A DNA stretch of 64,000 nt from Micromonospora sp. RP3T. Lineage in GTDB: Bacteria > Actinomycetota > Actinomycetes > Mycobacteriales > Micromonosporaceae. Below are positions 52,854-64,000 of the stretch, one piece after another; position 1 is the first letter of the stretch; every line of letters begins with the position of its first letter. The translations under genes were made by a program, and so were the position numbers. Where the stretch lies: contig NZ_PYPS01000007.1 in NCBI RefSeq assembly GCF_003027925.1, positions 62,001 through 126,000 of the forward strand, written 5' to 3'. Under the pieces are notes generated by a model. The model saw nothing but the letters and a program-made list of their open reading frames with translations. It did no database searches and was not told the DNA's origin.

Positions 52854-55202
52854 TCAGCGCAACGCGAGCGCGGCCAGCGCCGCGTTGACGATGCTGCCGG
52901 GCAGCAGGTCGTGCAGCTCGTACAGCTCCCGGACGGTGCCGGACTGACCGAACTCGTCCACCCCGAGCGGCACCGCCGGGGCGCCGACAGCCGAACCGAG
53001 CCAGGCCATCGCGTGCGAGGCCGCGTCCTGCACGGTCACCACCGGCACCCGGTCGGCGAACGCCGACCGCAGCGCGCCGGGCACGCTCGGCACGGTGGCG
53101 GTCCGCACGCCCTGACGCAGCGTCCGCTGCCACGCGCGGTAGAGCCGGTCCAGGCTGGTCACGTCCACCACGTGCGCCGCCACGCCCTCCTCCGCCAGCT
53201 CCGCGGCGGCGGCCAGCACCTCCGGCAGCACCGCGCCGGAGGCGGCGAGCTGCACGACCGGGGCATCCGCCAGATCCGGGTACGCCTGGTGCGCGTCGAC
53301 GAGCCGGTACGCCCCGGCCACCACCTGCCGGCGCAGCACCGCGTCACCGAGCCGGGCCCGCGCCGCCTCGAACGGCGCCTGGTCGATCGGTCGGGTGCTG
53401 AGCCGGAAGTAGTACGCCCCGTCCTCGGCCGGCGCGGCGGTGACGGCCGGCGCGGCACCGCCGGCGATCTGCCCGAGCGCGTCGCAGAGCAGCCAGTCCA
53501 GGCTGCCGGCGTACGCGGGTTCCAGGAACGTCACCCCGGGCAGCTCCAGGCCCACCGACGCGGTGATGGTGGACTGGTGCGCGCCGCCCTCGGGCGCCAG
53601 CGTGATGCCGGACGGGGTGCCGGCCACCACGAACCGGGAACCCGAGTAGGTGCCGTACAGGAACGCGTCGAGCCCGCGCAGCACGAACGGGTCGTAGACC
53701 GTGCCGACCGGCAGCAGCGGCTGGCCGGACAGGTCCCACGACAGGCCGAGCTGGCCCAGCAGCAGGAACAGGTTCATCTCGGAGATGCCCAGCTCGATGT
53801 GCTGCCCGGCGGGGCTCTCCGTCCAGCGCAGCATCCGGTCCTCGGTCCACGAACGCTGCTCGGTCGGGGCGAACACGCTGGTCTTGTTGATGAACCCGGC
53901 CAGGTTGGTCGAGGTGGCCACGTCCGGCGCGGTGGTCACCAGGTAGGGCGCCACCTGCGGGTCACGGGCCAGGTCGACGAGCACCCGGCCGAACACCTCC
54001 TGGGTGGAGACCGGCTTGTTCGCGCGTACCCGGGTCGACTCCGGCACGGTGACACCCAGCGCCCGCTCGCGCGGCGCGCGGGACAGCGCCTCCCGGCGTT
54101 CGCCGGCCCAGATGCCGGCCGGGGACGCCGGGTCGAGGCGGTCCCACTCGGTCTCCGCGGTCAGGCCGTGCGCCGTCCGCAACGCGGCCACCTGTTCGGT
54201 GCTCAGCAACGCCGAGTGGTTGCGCGGGTTGCCGGCGATCGGCAGCCCCCAGCCCTTCACCGTGTACGCGAACACCACGCTGGGCCGGTCGGTGACCGCG
54301 TCGCACTGGGCGTACGCGTCGAGCAGCGCCTGCGCGTCGTGCCCGCCCAGGTCGGTGACGAGCGGGCCCAGCTCGTCGTCCGGGACGTCGGCGACGAACG
54401 CGGTCACCTCGTCCGGCGCGCCGTCCAGGAACTGCTTGCGCAGGACCGGCCCGGTCAGCCCGAACAGCGACTGGTACTGCTCGTTCGGCATCCGGTCGAT
54501 CCAGTCGCGCAGCGCCGCACCACCCGGCCGGGCGTACGCCTCGGCGAGCCGGCGGCCGTACTTGACCTCGACGACGTGCCAGCCGGCGGCCTCGAACTGG
54601 CCGCGCCACTGGTTGATCCGGATGCCGGGGACGACCCGGTCCAGCGACTGGCGGTTGAAGTCGACGAGCCACATCACGTTGCCCAGGCCGGTGGTGGCCG
54701 GGTCGGCGACCGCCTCCCAGATGTTGCCCTCGTCCAGCTCCGCGTCGCCGATCAGCGCGATGAACCGGGAGTGCGGGCGCGCGCCGAAGTGCGCGTCGAC
54801 GTAGCGGCGGGTGACGGCGGCGAACAGCGGCGCGGCGGCGCCCAGGCCGACCGAGCCGGTGGAGAAGTCCACCTCGTCCGGGTCCTTGGTCCGCGACGGG
54901 TACGACTGGAGCCCGCCCCGGGCGCGCAGCTTCGGCAGGTAGGACCGGTCCAGGTTGCCGAGCAGGTACTGGATGGCGTGGAACACCGGGGAGGCGTGCG
55001 GCTTCACCGCGACCCGGTCCTCGGCGTCCAGGTGCTGGAACCAGAGCGCGGTCATCGCGGTCACCAGCGACGCGCTCGACGCCTGGTGGCCGCCGACCTT
55101 CACCCCGTCGCCGGTGTCCCGGTCGTGGTTGGCCGCGTCGACGATGCGGGTGGCGAGCCAGAGCACCCGGCGCTGGATCTCGTCGAGGACGTGCTCGTTC
55201 AC
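52854..55202 (-). CDS. AceE-type pyruvate dehydrogenase E1 / transketolase-like enzyme
   Basis: 782 residues of the homodimeric ThDP-dependent E1 class. GHQASSASLVTAMTALWF, the ThDP/Mg motif GDAELDEGNIWEA...VDFNRQSLD, and a transketolase-like middle and C-terminal domain (GISEMNLFLLLGQLGLS, APEGGAHQSTITASVGLELP) follow the AceE order. It is about 100 residues shorter than E. coli AceE. No E2 or E3 gene adjoins, so the acceptor is unclear. GTG 55202 has GGAGAG at 8 nt. It lies behind gatB and repeat copy D. Confidence 0.8.
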   Translation of the reverse strand: MNEHVLDEIQRRVLWLATRIVDAANHDRDTGDGVKVGGHQASSASLVTAMTALWFQHLDAEDRVAVKPHASPVFHAIQYLLGNLDRSYLPKLRARGGLQSYPSRTKDPDEVDFSTGSVGLGAAAPLFAAVTRRYVDAHFGARPHSRFIALIGDAELDEGNIWEAVADPATTGLGNVMWLVDFNRQSLDRVVPGIRINQWRGQFEAAGWHVVEVKYGRRLAEAYARPGGAALRDWIDRMPNEQYQSLFGLTGPVLRKQFLDGAPDEVTAFVADVPDDELGPLVTDLGGHDAQALLDAYAQCDAVTDRPSVVFAYTVKGWGLPIAGNPRNHSALLSTEQVAALRTAHGLTAETEWDRLDPASPAGIWAGERREALSRAPRERALGVTVPESTRVRANKPVSTQEVFGRVLVDLARDPQVAPYLVTTAPDVATSTNLAGFINKTSVFAPTEQRSWTEDRMLRWTESPAGQHIELGISEMNLFLLLGQLGLSWDLSGQPLLPVGTVYDPFVLRGLDAFLYGTYSGSRFVVAGTPSGITLAPEGGAHQSTITASVGLELPGVTFLEPAYAGSLDWLLCDALGQIAGGAAPAVTAAPAEDGAYYFRLSTRPIDQAPFEAARARLGDAVLRRQVVAGAYRLVDAHQAYPDLADAPVVQLAASGAVLPEVLAAAAELAEEGVAAHVVDVTSLDRLYRAWQRTLRQGVRTATVPSVPGALRSAFADRVPVVTVQDAASHAMAWLGSAVGAPAVPLGVDEFGQSGTVRELYELHDLLPGSIVNAALAALALR

Positions 55203-55254
55203 GGTGACTCTCCATCCGGGCGTCGCCGTTGACGCCCTCGGTGTGGGGGTGGCA

Positions 55255-55305
55255 AAGCGGGGCCCCCGCTTAACGCATTCTGCATAGGCGGGGGCCCCTC
55301 TTAAC
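55255..55305 (+). repeat. GGGGCCCC hairpin repeat, copy D
   Basis: A 51-bp element 5 nt after the gatB stop codon, between gatB and the AceE-like gene. Stem GGGGCCCCCGC / GCGGGGGCCCC and loop TTAACGCATTCTGCATAG. Relative to the gene it follows, it is inverted compared with copies A, B and C. Confidence 0.9.
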
Positions 55306-55310
55306 ACGTG

Positions 55311-56807
55311 TCAGGCAGCGCCGAGACGCTCCAGGATCAGCTCGCGGACGGTCTTCGCGTCCGCCTGGCCGCGGGTGGTCTTCATGACGGCGCCGACCAG
55401 GGCGCCGGCCGCCGCGACCTTGCCGCTGCGGATCTTGTCGGCGATGGCCGGGTTGGCGGCGATCGCCTCGTCCACGGCGGCGGTGAGCGCGCCGGTGTCC
55501 GAGACGACCTCCAGGTTGCGGGCGGTCATGATCTCGGTCGGCGAGCCCTCGCCGGCCACCACGCCCTCCAGCACCGTACGGGCCAGCTTGTCGTTGAGCT
55601 TGCCGGCGTCCACCAGGCCCTGCAACTCGGCCACCTGCGCCGGGGTCGCCCCGATGTCGGCCAGCTCCACGCCGGTCTCGTTCGCGCGCCGGGACAGCTC
55701 ACCGAGCCACCACTTGCGGGCCGCCGCCGGCGTGGCGCCGGCCGCCACGGTGGCCTCGATCAGCTCCACCGCGCCGGCGTTGACCACCGACTGCATGTCC
55801 AGGTCGGAGAGGCCCCAGTCCTGCTGGATCCGCTTGCGGCGCAGCCGCGGCAGCTCCGGCAGGGCGGCCTTCAGCTCGGCCACCCAGGCGGTGTCCGGCG
55901 CGAGCGGCACCAGGTCCGGCTCCGGGAAGTACCGGTAGTCGGTGGCGGTCTCCTTGGACCGGCCCGACGTGGTGTCGCCGGTGTCCTCGTGGAAGTGCCG
56001 CGTCTCCTGGACGATCCGGCCGCCCGCGTCCAGCACCGACGCCTGGCGCAGCATCTCCGAACGGACCGCCCGCTCGACCGAGCGCAGCGAGTTGACGTTC
56101 TTGGTCTCGGTCCGCGTGCCCCACTCCGCGCCGGGCAGGTTCAGCGAGGTGTTGACGTCGCAGCGCAGCGAGCCCTCCTCCATCCGCACGTCGGAGACAC
56201 CAAGCGAGCGGATCACGTCGCGCAGCTCGGCGACGTACGCGCGGGCGATCTCCGGGGCGAGCGCGCCGGTGCCGGGGATCGGCTTGGTGACGATCTCCAC
56301 CAGCGGGATGCCGGCCCGGTTGTAGTCGACGAGCGACTCGGTGGCGCCGTGGATGCGGCCGGTGGCACCACCGACGTGCAGCGTCTTGCCGGTGTCCTCC
56401 TCCAGGTGCACCCGCTCGATGCCGATGCGCACCAGCTCGCCGTTGACCTCGACGTCCAGGTGGCCGTCGAAGCAGAGCGGCTCGTCGTACTGGCTGATCT
56501 GGAAGTTCTTCGGCATGTCCGGGTAGAAGTAGTTCTTCCGGGCGAACCGGCACCACTCGGCGATCGAGCAGTTCAGCGCCAGGCCGATCCGGATGGTCGC
56601 CTCGATGGCCGCCTTGTTGGCCACCGGCAGCGAGCCGGGCAGGCCCAGGCAGACCGGGCAGACCCGGGTGTTCGGCTCGCCACCGAAGTCGGTCGGGCAG
56701 CCGCACCACATCTTGGTGTTCGTGCCCAGCTCGACGTGGGTCTCCAGGCCGATCACCGGTTCGTAGCGCGCGACGACCTCGTCGTACGCGGGCAGTGTCG
56801 TCGTCAT
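55311..56807 (-). CDS. gatB: Asp/Glu-tRNA amidotransferase subunit B
   Basis: 498 residues. [24 protein letters not shown] carries two cysteines of the zinc site, and the GatB kinase fold and C-terminal YqeY-like domain (about 350-498) are present. GatB activates the misacylated Glu or Asp on tRNA-Gln or tRNA-Asn for amidation. It lies in the same direction as gatC-gatA, but about 620 nt away, with two small genes in between on the opposite strand. Confidence 0.96.
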   Translation of the reverse strand: MTTTLPAYDEVVARYEPVIGLETHVELGTNTKMWCGCPTDFGGEPNTRVCPVCLGLPGSLPVANKAAIEATIRIGLALNCSIAEWCRFARKNYFYPDMPKNFQISQYDEPLCFDGHLDVEVNGELVRIGIERVHLEEDTGKTLHVGGATGRIHGATESLVDYNRAGIPLVEIVTKPIPGTGALAPEIARAYVAELRDVIRSLGVSDVRMEEGSLRCDVNTSLNLPGAEWGTRTETKNVNSLRSVERAVRSEMLRQASVLDAGGRIVQETRHFHEDTGDTTSGRSKETATDYRYFPEPDLVPLAPDTAWVAELKAALPELPRLRRKRIQQDWGLSDLDMQSVVNAGAVELIEATVAAGATPAAARKWWLGELSRRANETGVELADIGATPAQVAELQGLVDAGKLNDKLARTVLEGVVAGEGSPTEIMTARNLEVVSDTGALTAAVDEAIAANPAIADKIRSGKVAAAGALVGAVMKTTRGQADAKTVRELILERLGAA

Positions 56808-56947
56808 CTGAGCTCCAGGCGCGATCCGGACAGAACCGGTCCAGCCTAATCGGCTGGGCCGGCCACCCCGCTGCCGGGCTTCGAGATCGCCGCGCGGGGA
56901 CCCGCCGCGCCGGCATGAAGAAAACGACCCGGGGGTACGTGTCGACC

Positions 56948-57238
56948 ATGACGAATACGGGGGACAACTCGACGGTACGGCCGGACGAACCCGGGGAACC
57001 CCGGGTGCCGCCCTTCCTCCGGCATCCCCGGCAGATCGTGGTGGCGGTGGGCGCCGTCTTCGTCGTGGCGGTGACGCTCAGCACGATCCGGTGGTTCCTC
57101 TCGGACGACCCGGAACCGGAGAGCTTCGGCGCCTTGATGCTGGCCAGCGTTCTGCCCGGCGTCGTCGGCGCGCTCGTCGGGCTCGTCGCGGCGCGGTGGC
57201 TGACGAGCCGTCGACGGCGCGACCCGACGGGTCGGTGA
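56948..57238 (+). CDS. Small membrane protein between gatA and gatB
   Basis: 96 residues with helices at about 31-50 ([18 protein letters not shown]) and 66-86 ([21 protein letters not shown]), ending in [12 protein letters not shown] 56948 or 56915 could serve; neither has a fine ribosome site. Encoded opposite to gatA and gatB. Function unknown. Confidence 0.55.
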   Translation: MTNTGDNSTVRPDEPGEPRVPPFLRHPRQIVVAVGAVFVVAVTLSTIRWFLSDDPEPESFGALMLASVLPGVVGALVGLVAARWLTSRRRRDPTGR

Positions 57239-57420
57239 GGAACGGGCAGGTGAAGCCCGGCGTGGTGCCCGTCGCCGGGGCGGTGGCGCTCGGCCTGCCC
57301 GCGCTGCTGACCGGGATCTGGGTGGCGGACGGCGACCACGACTTCCGGGACGTGGTCGCCGTGGTCGCCGTCACGGGGATGTCCGGACCGGCGCCGACGG
57401 CGAACCGTCGACGCCGATCG
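57235..57420 (+). pseudogene. Coupled small membrane frame without a proper end
   Basis: GTG 57235 overlaps the stop of the preceding gene (GTGA) and opens a frame with one hydrophobic helix (VVPVAGAVALGLPALLTGIW) and a second short one (VVAVVAVTGMSG). The frame never meets a stop before it runs antisense through all of gatA, so the true 3' end is lost or a frameshift lies near 57380-57420. It is coding-like only for about 60 codons. Confidence 0.3.
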
Positions 57421-57429
57421 GGGACGGGG

Positions 57430-58905
57430 TCAGAGAGCCGGCGGGGTGAACGCGCCGACCGAGGACTCCAGCGCGGCGGCCACCCGGTACATCCGGTCGT
57501 CGGCCATGGTCGGGGCCATGATCTGCAGACCCACCGGGAGCCCGTCGGACAACCCGCACGGGACCGAGATGGCCGGACCGCCGTAGAGGTTCGTCGGGAT
57601 GGTGAAGAGGTCCGCCAGGTACATCTGGTACGGGTCCGCGGTGCGCGCGCCGATCGGGAACGCCACGAACGGCGTGGTCGGCGAGATCAGCGCGTCCACC
57701 TGCTCGAACGCGCTGGTGAAGTCGCGCGTGATCAGCGTGCGCACCTTCTGCGCCTGGCCGTAGTAGGCGTCGTAGTAGCCCGACGAGAGGGCGTACGTGC
57801 CGATCATGATGCGCCGCTTCACCTCGGGACCGAAGCCGGCCTCGCGGGTCAGCGACATCACCTCCTCCAGCGACCGGTTGCCGTCGTCGCCGACCCGCAG
57901 GCCGAACCGGACGCCGTCGAAGCGGGCCAGGTTGGAGGAGCACTCGCTCGGCGCGATCAGGTAGTAGGCCGGCAGCGCGTACCTGAAGTGCGGGCAGGAG
58001 ATCTCGACGATCTCGGCGCCCAGCTTGGCCAGCGCCTCGACCGACTCGCGGAACGCCGCCATCACACCCGGCTCGGCGCCCTCGCCGGTGAACTCGGTGA
58101 CCACGCCCAGCTTGACGCCGGTCAGGTCACCGCTCGCGCCGAGCTTCGCCGCACCCACCACGTCCGGCACCGGGGCCGGGATCGAGGTGGAGTCACGCGG
58201 GTCGTGGCCGCCGATCACCTGGTGCAGCAGCGCGGCGTCGAGCACCGTACGCGCGCACGGGCCGGGCGTGTCCAGCGACGAGGAGAACGCCACCAGGCCG
58301 TACCGGGAGGTGCCGCCGTAGGTGGGCTTCGCGCCGACGGTGCCGGTGACCGCGCCGGGCTGGCGGATCGAGCCGCCGGTGTCCGAGCCGATCGCCAGCG
58401 GCGCCTCGTACGCGGCGAGCGCCGCCGCGCTGCCGCCGCCGGAGCCGCCCGGGATGCGGTCGGTGTCCCACGGGTTCCGGGTCGGCCCGTACGCGGAGTA
58501 TTCGGTGGACGAGCCCATGGCGAACTCGTCCATGTTCGTCTTGCCGAGCATCACCGTGCCGGCGGCGCGCAGCCGCTCGACGATCGTCGAGTCGTACGGC
58601 GGACGCCAGCCCTCCAGGATCTTCGACCCGACGGTGGTCGGCACGCCCTTGGTGGTCAGCACGTCCTTGACCGCGACCGGGACGCCGGCCAGCGGGCCCA
58701 GCTCCTCGCCGGCGGCGCGGCGCTCGTCCACGGCCCGCGCGGCGGCCAACGCGCCGTCGCTGTCGACGTGCAGGAACGCGTGCACCCGGTCGTCGACGGC
58801 ACCGATCCGGTCCAGATGGGCGCGGGTGACCTCGACCGCCGAGGCGTCACCGTTGGCGACGAGGCCGGCGAGGTCGACGGCATTGAGCCTGGTCAGGTCG
58901 GTCAC
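57430..58905 (-). CDS. gatA: Asp/Glu-tRNA amidotransferase subunit A
   Basis: 491 residues of the amidase signature family. The Lys-Ser-Ser triad is visible: Lys in VAVKDV, Ser in [14 protein letters not shown] and [11 protein letters not shown]. It releases ammonia from glutamine for GatB. GTG 58905 overlaps the gatC stop codon by GTGA, so translation is coupled. Confidence 0.97.
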   Translation of the reverse strand: MTDLTRLNAVDLAGLVANGDASAVEVTRAHLDRIGAVDDRVHAFLHVDSDGALAAARAVDERRAAGEELGPLAGVPVAVKDVLTTKGVPTTVGSKILEGWRPPYDSTIVERLRAAGTVMLGKTNMDEFAMGSSTEYSAYGPTRNPWDTDRIPGGSGGGSAAALAAYEAPLAIGSDTGGSIRQPGAVTGTVGAKPTYGGTSRYGLVAFSSSLDTPGPCARTVLDAALLHQVIGGHDPRDSTSIPAPVPDVVGAAKLGASGDLTGVKLGVVTEFTGEGAEPGVMAAFRESVEALAKLGAEIVEISCPHFRYALPAYYLIAPSECSSNLARFDGVRFGLRVGDDGNRSLEEVMSLTREAGFGPEVKRRIMIGTYALSSGYYDAYYGQAQKVRTLITRDFTSAFEQVDALISPTTPFVAFPIGARTADPYQMYLADLFTIPTNLYGGPAISVPCGLSDGLPVGLQIMAPTMADDRMYRVAAALESSVGAFTPPAL

Positions 58906-59207
58906 GATGCCACATCCTCGTCCAGGATCCGCGGAACGCGGAACCGCTGCTCCTCGGCGTCGGGCGCACCCGACAGCACCTCCTGCGGGGTCAGGCTCGG
59001 CGTCACCACGTCATCGCGGAGCACGTTGGTCAGCGGCACCGAGTGGGAGGTCGGCGGGATGTCCGCCGCGGCGACCTCGCCGACCTGCGCGACCGACTGG
59101 AGGATCACGTCCAGCTGGCCGGCGAACATGTCCAGCTCTTCCTCGGTGACGGCGAGCCGCGACAGTCGCGCGAGGTGCGCGACCTCCTCGCGGGAGATGG
59201 CGGCCAT
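58902..59207 (-). CDS. gatC: Asp/Glu-tRNA amidotransferase subunit C
   Basis: 101 residues. The N-terminal helix [20 protein letters not shown] and the C-terminal FRVPRIL are typical of GatC, which clamps GatA to GatB. ATG 59207 has AGGGGG at 8 nt; a longer start at 59273 is rejected. First gene of gatCA. Confidence 0.95.
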   Translation of the reverse strand: MAAISREEVAHLARLSRLAVTEEELDMFAGQLDVILQSVAQVGEVAAADIPPTSHSVPLTNVLRDDVVTPSLTPQEVLSGAPDAEEQRFRVPRILDEDVAS

Positions 59208-59313
59208 CGGGTGCCCCCTTCGTGGCTGTCCTTCAGACGTCTGCGTGTGCCGGCCGCGCGTCTGACGGAGCACGATGACGCGCGGTGACCGGAGCGAGTC
59301 TATTGTCCCGCCG

Positions 59314-61929
59314 TCACGACGACGCCTTCGACTCCCCCTCCGCCGCCGGCCCGCCCCGCCCGTCGCCGTCCACCGCGGTCGGGCGGACCGGGCGGTAGCG
59401 CGACAGCCAGGCGATCAGCTCCTCGGCCGGCATCGGCCGGGCGTGGAACCAGCCCTGCGCCACGTCGCAGCCGGCGGCGTGCAGCAGCCGCCAGGTGCGC
59501 TCGTCCTCCACGCCCTCGGCGACCACCCGCAGGCCGAGCGCGCCGGCCAGCTCGATCATCGAGCGGACGATCGCCGCGTCGTCCTGGTCGTCGGCCATGC
59601 CCAGCACGAACGACCGGTCCACCTTCACCTCGGACAGTGGCAGCCGGCGCAGGTGCTGGAGGGAGGAGTATCCGGTGCCGAAGTCGTCGAGCGCGATCCC
59701 GACGCCGATCCGGTGCAGGTGGGTGATGCTGGCCAGCACCCGCCGGGGGTCGGCCATCAGCGCGCCCTCGGTGATCTCCACCTGGAGCCGCTCGGGCGGG
59801 ACGCCGTACCGGGTGAGCCGGTCGGCGATCTGGTCGGCGATCTCACCGGTGTGCAGGTCCCGGACGCTGACGTTGAGCGCGGCCCGCAACGTGAGCCCGG
59901 CCGCGGACCACTTCGCGAGCTGCTCCACCACGTCGTCCACCACCCGGCGGGTGAGCAGCCGCATGACGGCGCTCTGCTCGGCGACCTGGATCAGCTCCCC
60001 CGGGTCGACCATGCCCCGGCGCGGGTGCCGCCAACGCAGCAACGCCTCGACGCCGACCACCTCGCCGGTGGCGATGGCAATCTGCGGTTGGTAGTACATG
60101 GTGATCTCGCCGGCCTCCGCGGCCGACGCGGCCGTGGTCGCCGCGAGCCGCGCGGCCGGGGCGGCCTCCGCGGCGGGTCCGCCGGGCGGGGCCGACGCGG
60201 TCGACACCGCTGGCGCCACCTTCGCCGCCGCCGGTGGGGCTGCCGCCGGTGGGGCTGCCGCGGCCGACGCCGGGTCACCGCCGGAACGAACCGGGTCGGG
60301 GACCCGGTCGGCCCGGCGGCGGGTCGGGTCGGCGCCGGTCAGGATCCGCTCGATCAGGTCGTCGGAACGCGCCTCGACACGCTCCCGGCGCCACCGGAGC
60401 CGCCGGCGGGCCGGAACGACGCCGGGCCGTTCCGCGCCCCGGCCGTCCGCGTGGACCGGCCGGCCCTCCTGCCCCGACCGGCCCTCACGGGCCGGCCGCG
60501 CATCGTGGACCGGGGGCCCGCCGTCCGGCCGACCCGGGTGCGCCGGCCGCGCGACGGGCAGACCCGGCGTCAGCGCCGCGCCGTCCCCGCCGCGCACGCC
60601 CACCGGCTCACCGGAGGACGACGGCGAGGACTCCAGCACCCGGCGCAGGTCCGCCAGGAGGCTCAACCGCTCGGCCGAGTTGTGGTCGGACTCCGGCGCG
60701 TAGACCGCCACCGTGTCGGTGCGGTGCTTGGCGTCGTACATGGCCACGTCGGCGTGCCGCATCAGGGTGGCGAAGTCCTCGCCGTGCTCGGGAAAGAGCG
60801 CGACGCCGATCGAGCCGCCCACGTCCAGCGGCAGCCCGTCCAACGGCACCGGCTCGGCCAGCGCGGCGACCACCCGGTCGGCCCGCTCCCGGGCCTCCTC
60901 GACGCCGGTCAGCCCCGGCACGACGATGGCGAACTCGTCGCCGCCGAGCCGCGCCACCATCTCGTGCTCGCCGACCACGTCGATCAGCCGGGCGCTCACC
61001 TCGACCAGCAGCCGGTCCCCCACCGCGTGGCCGAGCGCGTCGTTGACGTGCTTGAACCGGTCCAGGTCGAGCAGCAGCAGGGCCAGATGGGCGTTCGGCT
61101 CGCCCCGGGCGGCCCGCTCGGCGTGCAGGTGCACCTGCTCGACCACCTCGCTGAGCAACGCCTTGCGGTTGGGCAGCCCGGTCAGCGGGTCGACGTCGGC
61201 GAGCTGTTCCCGCTCGGCGGAGAGCCGGGCCATCCGGTAGACCGCGAAGAGTGGCACCAGCACCAGCGGAATCAGCGCCGCGCTGGCCCGCGCGGCGGCC
61301 ACCAGCACCGGCGCGAGCAGCAGCAGCGAGCCGGTGGAGAGCAGCTCGTAGGCCAGCCCGAGCCGGACGTTGGGCCACCACCGGTCCCCGAAGCGCAGCC
61401 GGATGGCGGAGTTGACCAGCCCGTAGTTGACCGCGAACCAGGCCACCGTGGCGCCGCCCACCGCTGCCACGTCCGTCCAGTGCAGCCGGCCGCCGCCGAA
61501 CAGCTCACCCGCACCGAACCTGGTGACCGCGTACGCGGCGGCCAGCGCGCACGCGTACTGGGCCGCGTTGAAGCCGGTGCGCCAGGCGGCGTACCCGAGG
61601 CGCAAGCCGGAGACGGCCACCGCCACGGCCTGCACCGCCACCGCCGGGCCGAGACCCCAGCCGAGCAGGATGGCGAAGGTGAAGCAGGTGGACGGGAAGA
61701 CCGCCGAGGTCTGCCGCCGGCCGGGCGGGACGAACGGGCGGGCGTCGCAGGCGACGGCGAGCGCCGCCATCGTCCAGAACGCGACCGGCAGCTCGGTCAA
61801 CCGGCCGGGCAGCGCGGCCAGCGGCCCGACCGAGACGAGCAGGGCGACGACGCCTACCGCACCGACGAAGCCGAAGAACGGCCCGGTCCGCCCCGGCGGG
61901 ACGGAGTTGCGCGGGTCGTCGGTCGCCAT
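59314..61929 (-). CDS. Membrane GGDEF-EAL protein, RmdB-like
   Basis: 871 residues. About eight membrane helices (20-240), GGDEF domain (about 250-405) with [10 protein letters not shown], then a very long disordered insert (about 420-600; Pro, Ala, Arg rich) and an EAL domain (about 605-850) with [18 protein letters not shown] and VVAEGVE. Both sites are intact. The locus ligA / this gene / gatCAB matches the Streptomyces coelicolor locus of RmdB (SCO5495), a c-di-GMP phosphodiesterase; I infer orthology from synteny. ATG 61929. Confidence 0.88.
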   Translation of the reverse strand: MATDDPRNSVPPGRTGPFFGFVGAVGVVALLVSVGPLAALPGRLTELPVAFWTMAALAVACDARPFVPPGRRQTSAVFPSTCFTFAILLGWGLGPAVAVQAVAVAVSGLRLGYAAWRTGFNAAQYACALAAAYAVTRFGAGELFGGGRLHWTDVAAVGGATVAWFAVNYGLVNSAIRLRFGDRWWPNVRLGLAYELLSTGSLLLLAPVLVAAARASAALIPLVLVPLFAVYRMARLSAEREQLADVDPLTGLPNRKALLSEVVEQVHLHAERAARGEPNAHLALLLLDLDRFKHVNDALGHAVGDRLLVEVSARLIDVVGEHEMVARLGGDEFAIVVPGLTGVEEARERADRVVAALAEPVPLDGLPLDVGGSIGVALFPEHGEDFATLMRHADVAMYDAKHRTDTVAVYAPESDHNSAERLSLLADLRRVLESSPSSSGEPVGVRGGDGAALTPGLPVARPAHPGRPDGGPPVHDARPAREGRSGQEGRPVHADGRGAERPGVVPARRRLRWRRERVEARSDDLIERILTGADPTRRRADRVPDPVRSGGDPASAAAAPPAAAPPAAAKVAPAVSTASAPPGGPAAEAAPAARLAATTAASAAEAGEITMYYQPQIAIATGEVVGVEALLRWRHPRRGMVDPGELIQVAEQSAVMRLLTRRVVDDVVEQLAKWSAAGLTLRAALNVSVRDLHTGEIADQIADRLTRYGVPPERLQVEITEGALMADPRRVLASITHLHRIGVGIALDDFGTGYSSLQHLRRLPLSEVKVDRSFVLGMADDQDDAAIVRSMIELAGALGLRVVAEGVEDERTWRLLHAAGCDVAQGWFHARPMPAEELIAWLSRYRPVRPTAVDGDGRGGPAAEGESKASS

Positions 61930-62081
61930 CGCACCTCCCGGGCACGGTCCTGGCGCGCGCCGTCACGCGCCGTACGCCAATGAAACGCCCTACGGACCGC
62001 TTTCCCCGACACGACAGTCACGAATCGGTGCTAGTCGTAATTAAGTTGGTATACGCCGCCGGGCGGTCACCCGGGCACCGG

Positions 62082-64000
<1,919 letters not shown>

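Noticed and set aside
57091-59265. 724-codon plus-strand frame across gatA and gatC
   Set aside because: Antisense shadow of clear gat genes; only the first roughly 60 codons from 57235 look coding and are reported separately.

Overview
The window is high-GC actinobacterial DNA, most likely Micromonospora or a close relative in the Micromonosporaceae. The evidence is codon third positions that are almost all G or C, NdgR beside leuC, GatCAB beside ligA and a c-di-GMP protein, and many leaderless genes with a TAnnnT box 6-8 nt before GTG or ATG. Most of it reads as core chromosome. No phage, integrase, transposase, CRISPR array or rRNA is visible.

Layout. 1-1.4 kb: start of leuC (reverse), divergent ndgR, and a Gln-Glu-Glu tRNA operon. 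1.4-13 kb: FAH-family hydrolase, a secreted SGNH esterase with a cellulose-binding domain, arfB, a moxR-DUF58-VWA-protease operon and several envelope proteins. 13-30.4 kb: a branched-chain amino acid block with cimA, ilvE, leuB, serA, ilvBNC and ilvD. cimA and ilvB each lie behind a leader peptide and an intrinsic terminator (transcription attenuators). 30.4-36.3 kb: accessory stretch with a winged-helix-like protein, a truncated gene remnant, a metalloprotease built like an animal matrix metalloproteinase, and a PD-(D/E)XK nuclease. 36.3-43.4 kb: a beta-mannosidase with a sugar ABC transporter and its LacI-family regulator. 43.4-52.5 kb: a degenerate GGDEF-EAL protein, PH-like protein, hydroxyacid dehydrogenase, SpoIIE phosphatase, PQQ-type sugar dehydrogenase and metallophosphoesterase. 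52.5-64 kb: an AceE-like enzyme, gatB, gatA, gatC, an RmdB-like GGDEF-EAL protein and most of ligA.

How the genes fit together. IlvBN, IlvC, IlvD and IlvE with LeuB and LeuC give valine and leucine. CimA supplies 2-oxobutanoate precursors for isoleucine without threonine deaminase. NdgR probably governs leuCD, while leader-peptide attenuation senses charged Val, Leu and Ile tRNA at ilvB and cimA. The GH2 enzyme, ABC transporter and LacI regulator form one mannoside or oligosaccharide uptake unit.

The least explained signals are four copies of a 51-52 bp hairpin repeat. Each begins within 7 nt of a stop codon, with a conserved 18-nt loop and compensatory changes in the stem. Next come a perfect 46-bp palindrome at 4883-4928, a roughly 139-bp element with terminal inverted repeats at 52561-52699, the matrixin with a cysteine-switch-like motif, and an 18-bp motif placed at both start sites of the LacI region.
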